From assembly GCA_040880725.1 (NCBI GenBank), contig JBBDHV010000047.1, forward strand, positions 1-64,000: a stretch of DNA of 64,000 nt, given 5' to 3'. Origin of the DNA: DATHWB01 sp040880725. GTDB lineage: Bacteria; Actinomycetota; Acidimicrobiia; Spongiisociales; ZC4RG35. Position 1 is the first letter of the stretch. Every line of letters begins with the position of its first letter. A program made the position numbers and the translations under genes. Under the pieces are notes generated by a model. That model was not told the DNA's origin. It did no database searches and worked only from the letters and a program-made list of their open reading frames with translations. Shown here in pieces: positions 35,166 through 43,317 of this stretch.

Positions 35166-35172
35166 GGAGCCA

Positions 35173-35739
35173 ATGCGACTCCTCATCATTGGTGTTGTCG
35201 CCGCGCTCACAGCGTGCGGTGGCTCATCATCTGGCACCACGACCACCATCAGTCCGGAGACAGTCGACACGGTGGCCTTCGACCCGGCCGATCTCGTGAC
35301 CTACGAGTCCATCCCCCTCGGTTTCGAGATCGGACATCCGCCGGACTGGACCGTTTCGGAGGTGATGGCCGAGAATCTCATCGGATTCACCGCTCCTGGG
35401 AGCGATGCCGGCCTCACGCCGAACTTCAACGTCACCGTCACCGAGGTGACCTCGGATCTCCCGCCCGCCGCGTACTACGAAGGCGAGATCGAGCGAGTGA
35501 CCACCTCGCTCGAGAACGCCGAGATCCTCGAGGTCGCAGACGTCAACATCGACGGCGCGATCGGACGCGGGCTCACCGTGGTGACTCGACAAGCGGACAT
35601 GGACATCGGAATCGCCCGCATCATCGTGATCAAGGACGAGCGCGCCTACGAGCTGTCCTTCTTCGCACGCGCGGTCGAACTCGAACGACTGTCCCCGATG
35701 GTGACGGCGATCTTCCGTAGCCTTCGTTGGGTGTCCTGA
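35173..35739 (+). CDS. LpqN/PsbP-like secreted lipoprotein
   Basis: The 188-residue protein begins MRLLIIGVVAALTACGG, a lipoprotein signal with lipobox LTAC at 12-15, and a short Ser/Thr linker. The mature part (about 45-188), with LGFEIGHPPDWTV, IGFTAPGS and a C-terminal YELSFFARAVE...FRSLRW, resembles the PsbP-like fold of LpqN/DUF1795-type lipoproteins. Function unknown; cell-envelope location expected. Confidence 0.72.
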   Translation: MRLLIIGVVAALTACGGSSSGTTTTISPETVDTVAFDPADLVTYESIPLGFEIGHPPDWTVSEVMAENLIGFTAPGSDAGLTPNFNVTVTEVTSDLPPAAYYEGEIERVTTSLENAEILEVADVNIDGAIGRGLTVVTRQADMDIGIARIIVIKDERAYELSFFARAVELERLSPMVTAIFRSLRWVS

Positions 35740-35756
35740 CCGGTCGAAGCCCCAAC

Positions 35757-35779
35757 TTGCTCAACATTCATTGAGGCAA
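35757..35779. promoter_or_regulatory. ArsR-type operator candidate
   Basis: An imperfect inverted repeat (TTGCTCAA, 6-nt spacer, TTGAGGCAA, one unpaired base) sits immediately upstream of a TATCTT -10 box and the arsR-arsC fusion. The position and half-site style fit autorepression by the ArsR domain. Confidence 0.45.
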
Positions 35780-35785
35780 TATCTT
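35780..35785 (+). promoter_or_regulatory. -10 box of the arsR-arsC operon (leaderless)
   Basis: TATCTT ends 7 nt before the ATG at 35793. Confidence 0.42.
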
Positions 35786-35792
35786 CTGAGGT

Positions 35793-36494
35793 ATGTCGGA
35801 TCGTGACGTACGCACTCCCACGGTCGCAGAGCGCGCCTCCGTCTTCGCGGCGCTCGGTGATCCTCATCGTCTCGCCATCGTCGATGCCCTCGCCCTGACC
35901 GACCTCACGCCGTCCGATTTGGTTGCCATGACCGGTTTGTCTTCGAACCTCCTCGCTCACCATCTCCGACTCCTCGCGGACGCAGGAGTCGTCGTCAGTT
36001 CGCGATCGGAGGGCGACGGGCGCAGGCGTTACGTCTCTGTCGTTCCCGCCACGCTGCAAGGAACCAACGGCCGGGTGTCCTCCGTGACCGGCGCAGTCGC
36101 ATTCGTCTGCACCCACAACTCCGCACGATCCCAGTTCGCGTCCGCCCGCTTCGAACAACTCACCGGTGAACCAGCGTCGAGTGCCGGGACCCAACCCGCC
36201 GCCGCGGTGCATCCCGGAGCTGTCGCGGCGGCCACGTCGTTCGGACTCGATCTCTCGGGACGCGTACCCCGCCACTACGACACCTTGGGTCCCTGCGACA
36301 TCGTGATCTCGGTGTGCGACAGGGCGCTCGAATTCGGACTTCCCACACATCATCGCCACCTCCACTGGTCGATTCCCGATCCTGGCCTGGCCGACGACCC
36401 GTCCGCATTCGCGACGTCGTTCGCCGAGATCGACCGCCGCCTCGATCGCCTTCTCTTTTCGACCGGACCCAACCCGGAGGGAGTACCCGCATGA
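35793..36494 (+). CDS. ArsR-family regulator fused to a low-molecular-weight phosphatase/arsenate reductase domain
   Basis: The 233-residue protein joins an ArsR winged helix (12-88: ALGDPHRLAIVDAL, MTGLSSNLLAHHLRLL) to an LMW-PTP/ArsC domain (100-225) with the active-site loop C-x5-R (Cys106 to Arg112 in CTHNSARS) and the general-acid DP in SIPDPG. The classical metalloid cysteines of ArsR (ELCVCD) are absent, so the sensor part may respond differently. Its stop overlaps the next arsC gene (ATGA). It may repress its own promoter and also reduce arsenate or dephosphorylate a partner. Confidence 0.86.
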   Translation: MSDRDVRTPTVAERASVFAALGDPHRLAIVDALALTDLTPSDLVAMTGLSSNLLAHHLRLLADAGVVVSSRSEGDGRRRYVSVVPATLQGTNGRVSSVTGAVAFVCTHNSARSQFASARFEQLTGEPASSAGTQPAAAVHPGAVAAATSFGLDLSGRVPRHYDTLGPCDIVISVCDRALEFGLPTHHRHLHWSIPDPGLADDPSAFATSFAEIDRRLDRLLFSTGPNPEGVPA

Positions 36495-36919
36495 ACACCG
36501 CCGAGATGACCACGACTCCGTCGATCCTGTTCCTCTGTGTGCACAACGCCGGACGCTCGCAGATGGCCGCGGGCTTCGCCCGGGCCCTCGGCGGCGAAAA
36601 CGTCGATGTGTTCTCCGGGGGCTCGGAGCCGGCTGGACAGATCAACGGCGTCGCAGTCCAGGCGATGGCCGAACTGGGCATCGACATACGCCAACACGTC
36701 CCCCAACCCTGGAGCGACGAGATCGTGCGCGCCGCCGACGTCGTCGTGACGATGGGGTGCGGCGACGCCTGCCCGGTGTTCCCAGGCAAGCGGTATCTGG
36801 ACTGGGAACTCGACGATCCGGCAGGGCTGACCCTCGAAGAAGTCCGACCGATACGCGACGACATCCGCACCCGGGTGGCCACGCTCCTGGATGAACTCGG
36901 CGTCGACATCCCGGACTGA
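36491..36919 (+). CDS. arsC: Arsenate reductase (thioredoxin-coupled LMW-PTP type)
   Basis: Reduces arsenate to arsenite. The 142-residue protein has the P-loop C-x5-R (Cys16 to Arg22 in LCVHNAGRSQM) and a second cysteine pair, Cys90 and Cys94 in MGCGDACP, which serves as the disulfide relay in thioredoxin-coupled ArsC. The Asp in YLDWELDDP is the family acid. It overlaps the upstream fusion gene by 4 bp. No arsenite exporter (ArsB/Acr3) follows; the next gene is 6-phosphogluconate dehydrogenase. Confidence 0.92.
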   Translation: MNTAEMTTTPSILFLCVHNAGRSQMAAGFARALGGENVDVFSGGSEPAGQINGVAVQAMAELGIDIRQHVPQPWSDEIVRAADVVVTMGCGDACPVFPGKRYLDWELDDPAGLTLEEVRPIRDDIRTRVATLLDELGVDIPD

Positions 36920-36970
36920 GTTCTCGGCCGCGGCGTAGGGTCGGGGTTCCGCAGAGAGGGGACACGAACG

Positions 36971-37981
36971 ATGCAACTGGGAATGATCGGACTCGGTCGC
37001 ATGGGGGCGAACATGTCTCGCCGACTGTCTGCCGCCGGACACGAGATCGTCGGCCATGACGTCGACGCCGCAACGATGGCCCCGCTCGTCGCAGAGGGAG
37101 CCGTCACCGCGGCGGCTTCACTCACAGAGCTCGTCGACGACCTGACGGCACCGCGCGCCATCTGGCTCATGATCCCCGCCGCCTTCGTCGAATCGACGAT
37201 GGAGACGCTCATTCCGCTCCTCGACGCGGGCGACGTGGTGGTCGACGGTGGCAACAGCTTCTATCGCGACAGCGCCGATCGAGCCGCTCGCTTCGACGAC
37301 GCGGGCATCGATCATGTCGATGTCGGCGTGTCCGGAGGCGTCTGGGGACTCGAACGCGGCTACTGCCTGATGGTGGGAGGAACCAGCCACGCCGTGGAAC
37401 GCCTCACGCCGGTGTTCGAGTCGCTGGCACCCGGAGTCGACACCGCCTCGCGAACCGACGGACGGGAGGGTGCACCCTCCCCCGCCGAACGAGGTTGGCT
37501 GCATTGCGGGCCACCGGGGGCGGGCCACTTCGTGAAGATGGTGCACAACGGCATCGAGTACGGGCTGATGGCCGCATACGCCGAGGGCTTCGCCATCCTC
37601 GAGCGGGCCGACATCGGAAGCTCCGACCGTCCGAGGGACGCCGAGACGGCTCCGCTGCGGGACGCCCGGTACTACCAGTACGACTTCGATCTCGCGGCGG
37701 TGGCCGAACTGTGGCGCCACGGTTCGGTCATCGGTTCGTGGCTTCTCGATCTGACCGCCCGGGCGCTCGTCGCCGACCCGCAACTGGATCACTTCCGAGG
37801 TCATGTCTCGGACTCGGGAGAAGGACGTTGGACCGTGCAGGCCGCCATCGACGAGGGCGTTCCCGCCAACGTGCTCGCGTCCGCGCTGCACCAACGCTTC
37901 AGCTCGCGGGACCAGGGCGACTACGGGGACAAGCTGCTTTCCGCCCTTCGGGAACAGTTCGGAGGGCACACCGAACGTTGA
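36971..37981 (+). CDS. gnd: 6-phosphogluconate dehydrogenase (decarboxylating, short type)
   Basis: Oxidises 6-phosphogluconate to ribulose 5-phosphate and CO2, the second oxidative step of the pentose phosphate route. The 336-residue protein has the Rossmann motif GLGRMGANM (7-15), GGNSFYRDS, the substrate motif VSGGVWGLERG and catalytic Lys in KMVHNGIEYGLM. The length is that of the short, often NAD-preferring GndA group rather than the ~470-residue enzyme. Its ATG has GAGAGGGG upstream. A strong bidirectional terminator follows. Confidence 0.9.
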   Translation: MQLGMIGLGRMGANMSRRLSAAGHEIVGHDVDAATMAPLVAEGAVTAAASLTELVDDLTAPRAIWLMIPAAFVESTMETLIPLLDAGDVVVDGGNSFYRDSADRAARFDDAGIDHVDVGVSGGVWGLERGYCLMVGGTSHAVERLTPVFESLAPGVDTASRTDGREGAPSPAERGWLHCGPPGAGHFVKMVHNGIEYGLMAAYAEGFAILERADIGSSDRPRDAETAPLRDARYYQYDFDLAAVAELWRHGSVIGSWLLDLTARALVADPQLDHFRGHVSDSGEGRWTVQAAIDEGVPANVLASALHQRFSSRDQGDYGDKLLSALREQFGGHTER

Positions 37982-37989
37982 CCAGACGA

Positions 37990-38019
37990 AGAAGTCCCCC
38001 GCCGAGGCGGGGGACTTCT
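37990..38019. terminator. Bidirectional terminator between gnd and the RRM gene
   Basis: A perfect 12-bp stem (GAAGTCCCCCGC with its complement) around a CGAG loop lies between two convergent genes. The A and T flanks also pair. It lacks a long U-tract but is the strongest terminator-like hairpin in the window. Confidence 0.75.
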
Positions 38020-38053
38020 GTCGAATCGATGACCGGGTGACCGGCCTTCGAGG

Positions 38054-38380
38054 TCAGCGGCGGTAGCCGCCACCTCCGTCACGACGGGGACCGCGATCTC
38101 CGCGATCGCCGCCGCCACCACCACCACCGCCACCGCGGGGCTGGCGTGGACGAGCCTCGTTGACGGTGAGACGACGTCCGCCGGAGTCGTTGCCGTCGAG
38201 TTCCTCGATGGCACGACGACCGTCTTCGTCACCCATTTCCACGAAACCGAAGCCGCGTGAGCGGCCGGTGTCGCGATCGGTGACCACTTCCGCTGACTCC
38301 ACGGCGCCGTGAGCGGCGAACATCCGTGAGAGGTCCTCGGAGGAGGTCGAAAAGGGCAAGTTGCCCACGTATAGCTTCAC
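38054..38380 (-). CDS. RRM RNA-binding protein with glycine-rich tail
   Basis: Small single-RRM protein (108 residues) like the cold-induced Rbp proteins of cyanobacteria. The RRM covers about 1-78 with RNP2 LYVGNL (3-8) and RNP1 RGFGFVEM, followed by an Arg/Gly-rich tail containing nine consecutive Gly. It should bind single-stranded RNA in the cytoplasm. It starts with GTG at 38380 after AGGAGA. It lies 132 bp downstream of typA on the same strand; this gap shows no gene and may hold its promoter. Confidence 0.9.
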   Translation of the reverse strand: MKLYVGNLPFSTSSEDLSRMFAAHGAVESAEVVTDRDTGRSRGFGFVEMGDEDGRRAIEELDGNDSGGRRLTVNEARPRQPRGGGGGGGGGDRGDRGPRRDGGGGYRR

Positions 38381-38512
38381 TGGATCTCCTTAGATCGTTC
38401 CTTGTCCGGCCAAAGCGGAACTCGTCGAGCGAAGCCACCGTCTCTGCATCCTGACGGCCAGCAATCTAGAGCACCCGCGGCCAACCCGCCAGTGCAATCA
38501 CCCGCGCGACAC

Positions 38513-40345
38513 TCATTTCTTGGCGGCGACCTTGCGATCGCTCTCGGTGAGATGGCGCTTGCGGACCCTGATCTGCTTGGGGGTTACCTCGACCAGTTCG
38601 TCGTCCGAGATCCATTCGATGGCCGACTCGAGCGTCAACTTTCGGTGCGGAACCAACCGGATCGCCTCATCGGAGGAGGCGGCACGGATGTTCGTCAACT
38701 GCTTGCCCTTGGCGGGGTTCGCAACGAGTTCGTGGGGCCGGGAGGACTCCCCGATGATCATGCCCTCGTACACGTCCTCGCCGGGGCCGATGAACAACTC
38801 GCCGCGCTTCTGCAGGTTGTCGAGGGCGAATGCGGTCGACTCACCGCGACGATCAGAGATCATCGCCCCGCCGGTTCGGTGCGGCAATTCACCCGCCCAG
38901 GGCATCCACCCGTCGTGATGCTGGTGGACGAGCGCGGTTCCCCGGGTGGACGTCATCATCAGGGAGCGGAAACCAAGGAGGCCGCGTGCGGGGGCGACAA
39001 CCGTGACGATCGTCCGGCCGCGATCGCCGGGGCGGAGGTCGGTGACCTGACCTTTGCGAGGTGCCACCGCCTGGCTGACCGTGCCCACGTACTCGTCGGG
39101 AACGTCTATCACTGCCCTCTCGACCGGCTCGTGGGGCTTGCCTTCCATCTCGCGCAGGACCACCTCGGGTCGACTCACCTGCAGTTCGAATCCCTCCCGG
39201 CGCATCGACTCGATCAGCACGGCCAACTGCAGCTCACCGCGGCCGGCCACCTCGATGACTTCAGGCGAGCTCGTCGGTCCGATGCGAATGGACACGTTGC
39301 CCAGCACCTCGCGCTCGAGGCGCTCTTTGATCTGGCGCGACGTCAGCTTGGTTCCGTCCTTACCGGAGAGCGGTGAGGTATTGACCCCGAAGGTCATCCG
39401 CAGGACCGGTTCATCGATGGTCACGCGGGGAAGCGGCACCGGGTTCATTGCGTCGGCGATCGTGTCGCCGATCTCGACTTCTGGGAAGCCTCCGACGATG
39501 AACAGGTCACCCGCAGTCAAACGGTCGACCTCGCGTCGTCCGAGGCCATGGAACGCGAGCAGGTGCGCGAGCTTGCGCTTCAGGGGCGGCTCGTCCTCGG
39601 ATGAGTGGCACAGCGCGACCATCGAACCTGCGGTCAATGTGCCCTGGACCACCCGACCGATGGCGAGCCGGCCGAGATAGTCGGATGCGTCGAGGTTGGT
39701 GACGAGCGCTTGGAGCGGCGCATCGGGGTCGCCTGCCGGAGCAGGGACGGTCTCGATGATGGCGTCGAGCAGCGGGCTCAGATCGGCGTCCTCCGACGGC
39801 ACTCCGACACCGGCCATCGCGCGACCTTCGCGTGCGATCGCGCTGAACACCGGGAAGTCGACATGCTCTTCGGGAACCTCGAGGTCGAAAAAGAGTTCGT
39901 AGATCTCATCGATGACCTCGTCGGCTCTGGCGTCGGGTCGGTCGACCTTGTTCACGACGACGACGGCCGGAATGCCCAGGGCGATGGCTTTGGACAGCAC
40001 ATAGCGCGTCTGCGGCATCGGACCCTCCGCGGCATCGACGAGAAGAAGCACACCGTCCACGAGGGTGAGTGCCCGCTCGACCTCCCCGCCGAAGTCGGCG
40101 TGGCCGGGGGTGTCAACGAGGTTGATCTTCACGCCCTTCCACTCGATGGAGGCGGCCTTCGCGAGAATCGTGATGCCGCGCTCGCGCTCCTGGTCGTTCG
40201 AGTCCATGACGCGATCGACGAGCGTTTCGTGCGCGGCAAACACGCCGGCCGACTGCAGCATCGCATCGACAAGCGTGGTCTTACCGTGATCGACATGCGC
40301 AATGAGCGCGACGTTCCGGAACGGAGCGGAGGAATCACCCGACAT
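38513..40345 (-). CDS. typA: Ribosome-associated GTPase TypA/BipA
   Basis: Translational GTPase that binds 70S ribosomes and supports assembly and growth under stress, including cold. The 610 residues show G1 AHVDHGKTTL, G3 DTPGHADF, G4 NKVDRP and the TypA C-terminal domain with LGFRSLMMTSTRGTALVHQ. The start at 40345 is supported by a TACGAT box 10 nt upstream. The longer frame adds an unrelated N-terminus. Confidence 0.95.
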   Translation of the reverse strand: MSGDSSAPFRNVALIAHVDHGKTTLVDAMLQSAGVFAAHETLVDRVMDSNDQERERGITILAKAASIEWKGVKINLVDTPGHADFGGEVERALTLVDGVLLLVDAAEGPMPQTRYVLSKAIALGIPAVVVVNKVDRPDARADEVIDEIYELFFDLEVPEEHVDFPVFSAIAREGRAMAGVGVPSEDADLSPLLDAIIETVPAPAGDPDAPLQALVTNLDASDYLGRLAIGRVVQGTLTAGSMVALCHSSEDEPPLKRKLAHLLAFHGLGRREVDRLTAGDLFIVGGFPEVEIGDTIADAMNPVPLPRVTIDEPVLRMTFGVNTSPLSGKDGTKLTSRQIKERLEREVLGNVSIRIGPTSSPEVIEVAGRGELQLAVLIESMRREGFELQVSRPEVVLREMEGKPHEPVERAVIDVPDEYVGTVSQAVAPRKGQVTDLRPGDRGRTIVTVVAPARGLLGFRSLMMTSTRGTALVHQHHDGWMPWAGELPHRTGGAMISDRRGESTAFALDNLQKRGELFIGPGEDVYEGMIIGESSRPHELVANPAKGKQLTNIRAASSDEAIRLVPHRKLTLESAIEWISDDELVEVTPKQIRVRKRHLTESDRKVAAKK

Positions 40346-40355
40346 GGGCACGCCC

Positions 40356-40361
40356 ATCGTA
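40356..40361 (-). promoter_or_regulatory. -10 box of typA
   Basis: TACGAT on the minus strand, 10 nt before the ATG at 40345, with no Shine-Dalgarno between. Confidence 0.4.
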
Positions 40362-40408
40362 CCGCACCCAACGATCCGCGTTTTCAGCGGGTCGGGGTCT
40401 GGTCGTGG

Positions 40409-40414
40409 CACACT
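40409..40414 (+). promoter_or_regulatory. Possible -10 box of the duplicated-domain gene
   Basis: CACACT, 7 nt before the ATG at 40422; a weak TANNNT match at the spacing seen for other leaderless genes here. Confidence 0.3.
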
Positions 40415-40421
40415 CGGACCG

Positions 40422-41753
40422 ATGTCAGTGTTTGATCCCAGCTATCTGCTCGAAGTGATCGCCGGTCGGGACGAGGTCGAGTGGTTTTCGCCGGGCTTTC
40501 GTCGCGAGGGGTTTCTCGCCGGACCCGCCGACGTCTACCTACGCACCGGCGATGAGGTCGTCACCTGGGGCTGGTCCGTCGAGCCGGTGCCTGTCGATGC
40601 GGCGGGACGCCGCTTCCGGCGGTTCCGACATCCCGACGGTTGGGCGATGCTGACGGACGCGGACGATCCCGAATCGATCCTGCTCGCGGCGACGAAGGAA
40701 CTCCACGTCGTGACGGCACCGGACGGCGAGATCCGGACCACTGTCGCGCTCGACGCCGGTTCGGCCCCGAGCGCCGGCGACGCCTACACCCTCCACAAGG
40801 CCGCCGACGACGAGTCCGAGTATCGCCTGGAGCCAGGCTGGCCAACAGCCGCGGTGTCGGCTGCGTTGAGCCTGTGGTGCGAGTCGTTCCTGAACCAGGA
40901 CGTCGCTTTCGTCGCCCGGGAGGCGACACCGGCGGAGGCCGACGCCATCGCGGCGCTCGTGGGAGAGCCCGAGGAACTCGTCACCGACGCCGACCCGCTC
41001 GGCCACGATGAGGAAGTGGCCGCGTTGATCGAGGGCTACGACGACATCTTCTGGTTTCAGCCTGATCTCACATGGCCCGACGCCGACGATGAAGAGGCGT
41101 TCCGAGACCGTGTCGACGTCCGGTTGCGGGACGAAGGCGTCGACACGTGGCTGCTCTCCGTCGAGCCGATCGACGACACTCCGGGATCGGTCCGTCTCCT
41201 CCCTGACGGCGCGGAGGTGGTGATCGACCCGTCCGATCCGACTGTCATCCGCCTCGCCTGGGACCGACAGGTCTTGGCGGTCAACGTGCAGGACACCGGT
41301 TTCGAACCGGCGGGCGTCGCCGTTCCGCTCGGGCGAGCCCCCGCGACAGACCAATGGGAGGAGCTCCGCCGGGTACAAGGAGAGCACGAGGGCTCACTGA
41401 TCATCCACGCTCCCGCCTGGAGCGAATCCCGGGTCTCGCTCGCGTTGTCGGAGTGGGCGACGGCGTGGACCGGCCTCGGACCGCGATTCGTCTACGACTT
41501 CGACGATCCCATCCCCCAGGCCGCCATCGAGGCGAACAACCTGCTCGACCAGGCTTCCCCCGCGCCCCGCTCGATACGCACGGCAACCCGACAGCTGTGC
41601 AGCCACACCGATCCGGTCGCCGCACCGCACGAAGAGCCCTTCGCGTGTGGCCTGCCCGCCACCGCCTACTACCGCCAGGGCGACGCCATGGTGCTGGTGT
41701 GCGATGCGCACGCCCCCCCGGGGATGAAGCTGACAACCCTTCTCCGCGCCTGA
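40422..41753 (+). CDS. Unknown protein with a duplicated module and C-terminal Cys/His cluster
   Basis: I do not recognise this 443-residue protein. It appears to contain two copies of one module. Residues about 6-95 (EVIAGRDEVEWFSP, DVYLRTGDEVVTWGWSVEP, a LTDADDPESILLA-like strand) and about 200-290 (ALIEGYDDIFWFQP, DVRLRDEGVDTWLLSVEP, VIDPSDPTVIRLA) align in order. The C-terminus has LCSHTD, FACGLP and VCDAH, a possible zinc site. It is strongly acidic and soluble. It ends 10 bp before hutH, so it probably leads the hut transcript. Start 40422 is chosen because the longer frame runs back into typA. Confidence 0.75.
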   Translation: MSVFDPSYLLEVIAGRDEVEWFSPGFRREGFLAGPADVYLRTGDEVVTWGWSVEPVPVDAAGRRFRRFRHPDGWAMLTDADDPESILLAATKELHVVTAPDGEIRTTVALDAGSAPSAGDAYTLHKAADDESEYRLEPGWPTAAVSAALSLWCESFLNQDVAFVAREATPAEADAIAALVGEPEELVTDADPLGHDEEVAALIEGYDDIFWFQPDLTWPDADDEEAFRDRVDVRLRDEGVDTWLLSVEPIDDTPGSVRLLPDGAEVVIDPSDPTVIRLAWDRQVLAVNVQDTGFEPAGVAVPLGRAPATDQWEELRRVQGEHEGSLIIHAPAWSESRVSLALSEWATAWTGLGPRFVYDFDDPIPQAAIEANNLLDQASPAPRSIRTATRQLCSHTDPVAAPHEEPFACGLPATAYYRQGDAMVLVCDAHAPPGMKLTTLLRA

Positions 41754-41763
41754 GGGAGACACC

Positions 41764-43317
41764 ATGTCTGACCGTGCCAACGACATTGCACTGGAACTGG
41801 ACGGCTTCGGACTGACCGGAGACGATGTGGCAGCCGTGGCTCGGGAGGGCCGATCAGTCCGCCTCGGCTCGGCGGCGATCGAGAGGATGGAACGTTCGGC
41901 GGCCATCGTCGCCCGACTCGCCTCGTCCGAGATCCCCGTCTACGGGGTTTCGACCGGTTTTGGCTCGCTGGCCAACACCGTCATACCGGCGGACCGGCGC
42001 GAGGAACTCCAGCGCGCGATCGTCCGCTCCCACGCGGCCGGCATGGGTCCACCCATCGAGACCGAAGTCGTCAGGGCGATGATGCTGCTGCGAGCGAGGA
42101 CGTTGGCCATGGGGTATTCCGGCGCCCGTCCTGTCGTCGCCGAGGTCATGCTCGAGTTGTTGAACGCCGAACTCACTCCCATCGTGCCGGAGTTCGGATC
42201 CCTGGGCGCCTCCGGCGATCTGGCACCGCTGGCGGCGTGCGCCCTCGTGCTCGTCGGGGAAGGCGCGGTGACCGACGCCGAAGGCCACGCCGTGGACGGA
42301 AGGACCGCCCTCGCCCGAATCGGACGCGACCCGGTGGCGCTCACCGCCAAGGAGGGTCTTGCCCTCGTGAACGGCACCGACGGCATGCTCGGCATGCTGC
42401 TGCTGGCAATCACCGACCTCCGTCAACTGCTCGTCGCCGCCGACGTCGTGGCTGCGATCACCATCGAGGGGCTGCTCGGCACCGACCGGCCGTTCACCGC
42501 GGAACTGCAGGCGCTGCGCCCCCAGGTCGGTCAGGCCGCCAGTGCGGCGAACCTCATGGCACTGCTGGCGGACTCCGAGATCGTGGCGTCGCATCGCGAA
42601 GGGGACGACCGCGTCCAGGACGCCTATTCGCTTCGTTGCACCCCCCAGGTTCACGGCTCGGTCCGTGACATCGTGAACTTCGCAGACGGCATCGCCACCA
42701 TCGAACTGGGATCCGCGATCGACAACCCGATGATCCTGGCGGACGGACGGGTCGAGTCATGCGGGAACTTCCACGGTGCGCCGCTCGCCCACGCCGCCGA
42801 CTATCTCGCCGTCGCCGTCGCCGACCTGGGAGCGCTCTCCGAGCGGCGGACCGACAGGATGCTGGACCGCAACCGCTCCCATGGGCTGCCGCCGTTCCTC
42901 ACCGAGGACGCCGGAGTGAACTCGGGAATGATGATCGCCCATTACACCCAGGCGGCGATGACCGCCGAGAACCGGCGTCTCGCCGCACCGGCCTCGGTCG
43001 ACTCGATTCCGACCAGTGCCTTGCAGGAGGATCATGTGTCCCTCGGTTGGTCGGCGTGCCGCAAACTCCGCAAGGCGGTCGACAATCTGGGAGCAATCCT
43101 CGCCGTCGAACTGGTGTGCGGCGCCCGCGCCCTGGACTTTCGGTCACCGCTCGCCCCGGCGCCGGCGACCGCTGCAGTGCAAGCCGCCCTGCGGACGGTG
43201 GTGGCCGGACCAGGTTCGGACCGCTGGCTTGCTCCTGAGCTGGCCGCGGCTGTGAGCTTCGTCGCGACCGGACGCGTCGCGACGGCCGTCGCGGAGGCGG
43301 GCATCACCCTGACATGA
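41764..43317 (+). CDS. hutH: Histidine ammonia-lyase
   Basis: Deaminates L-histidine to trans-urocanate, the first step of histidine breakdown. The 517-residue protein has the Ala149-Ser150-Gly151 triad that cyclises to the MIO electrophile (GSLGASGDLAPL) and the VYGVSTGFG loop with catalytic Tyr60. AGGGAG precedes the ATG. Its end overlaps hutF by 4 bp. Confidence 0.96.
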   Translation: MSDRANDIALELDGFGLTGDDVAAVAREGRSVRLGSAAIERMERSAAIVARLASSEIPVYGVSTGFGSLANTVIPADRREELQRAIVRSHAAGMGPPIETEVVRAMMLLRARTLAMGYSGARPVVAEVMLELLNAELTPIVPEFGSLGASGDLAPLAACALVLVGEGAVTDAEGHAVDGRTALARIGRDPVALTAKEGLALVNGTDGMLGMLLLAITDLRQLLVAADVVAAITIEGLLGTDRPFTAELQALRPQVGQAASAANLMALLADSEIVASHREGDDRVQDAYSLRCTPQVHGSVRDIVNFADGIATIELGSAIDNPMILADGRVESCGNFHGAPLAHAADYLAVAVADLGALSERRTDRMLDRNRSHGLPPFLTEDAGVNSGMMIAHYTQAAMTAENRRLAAPASVDSIPTSALQEDHVSLGWSACRKLRKAVDNLGAILAVELVCGARALDFRSPLAPAPATAAVQAALRTVVAGPGSDRWLAPELAAAVSFVATGRVATAVAEAGITLT

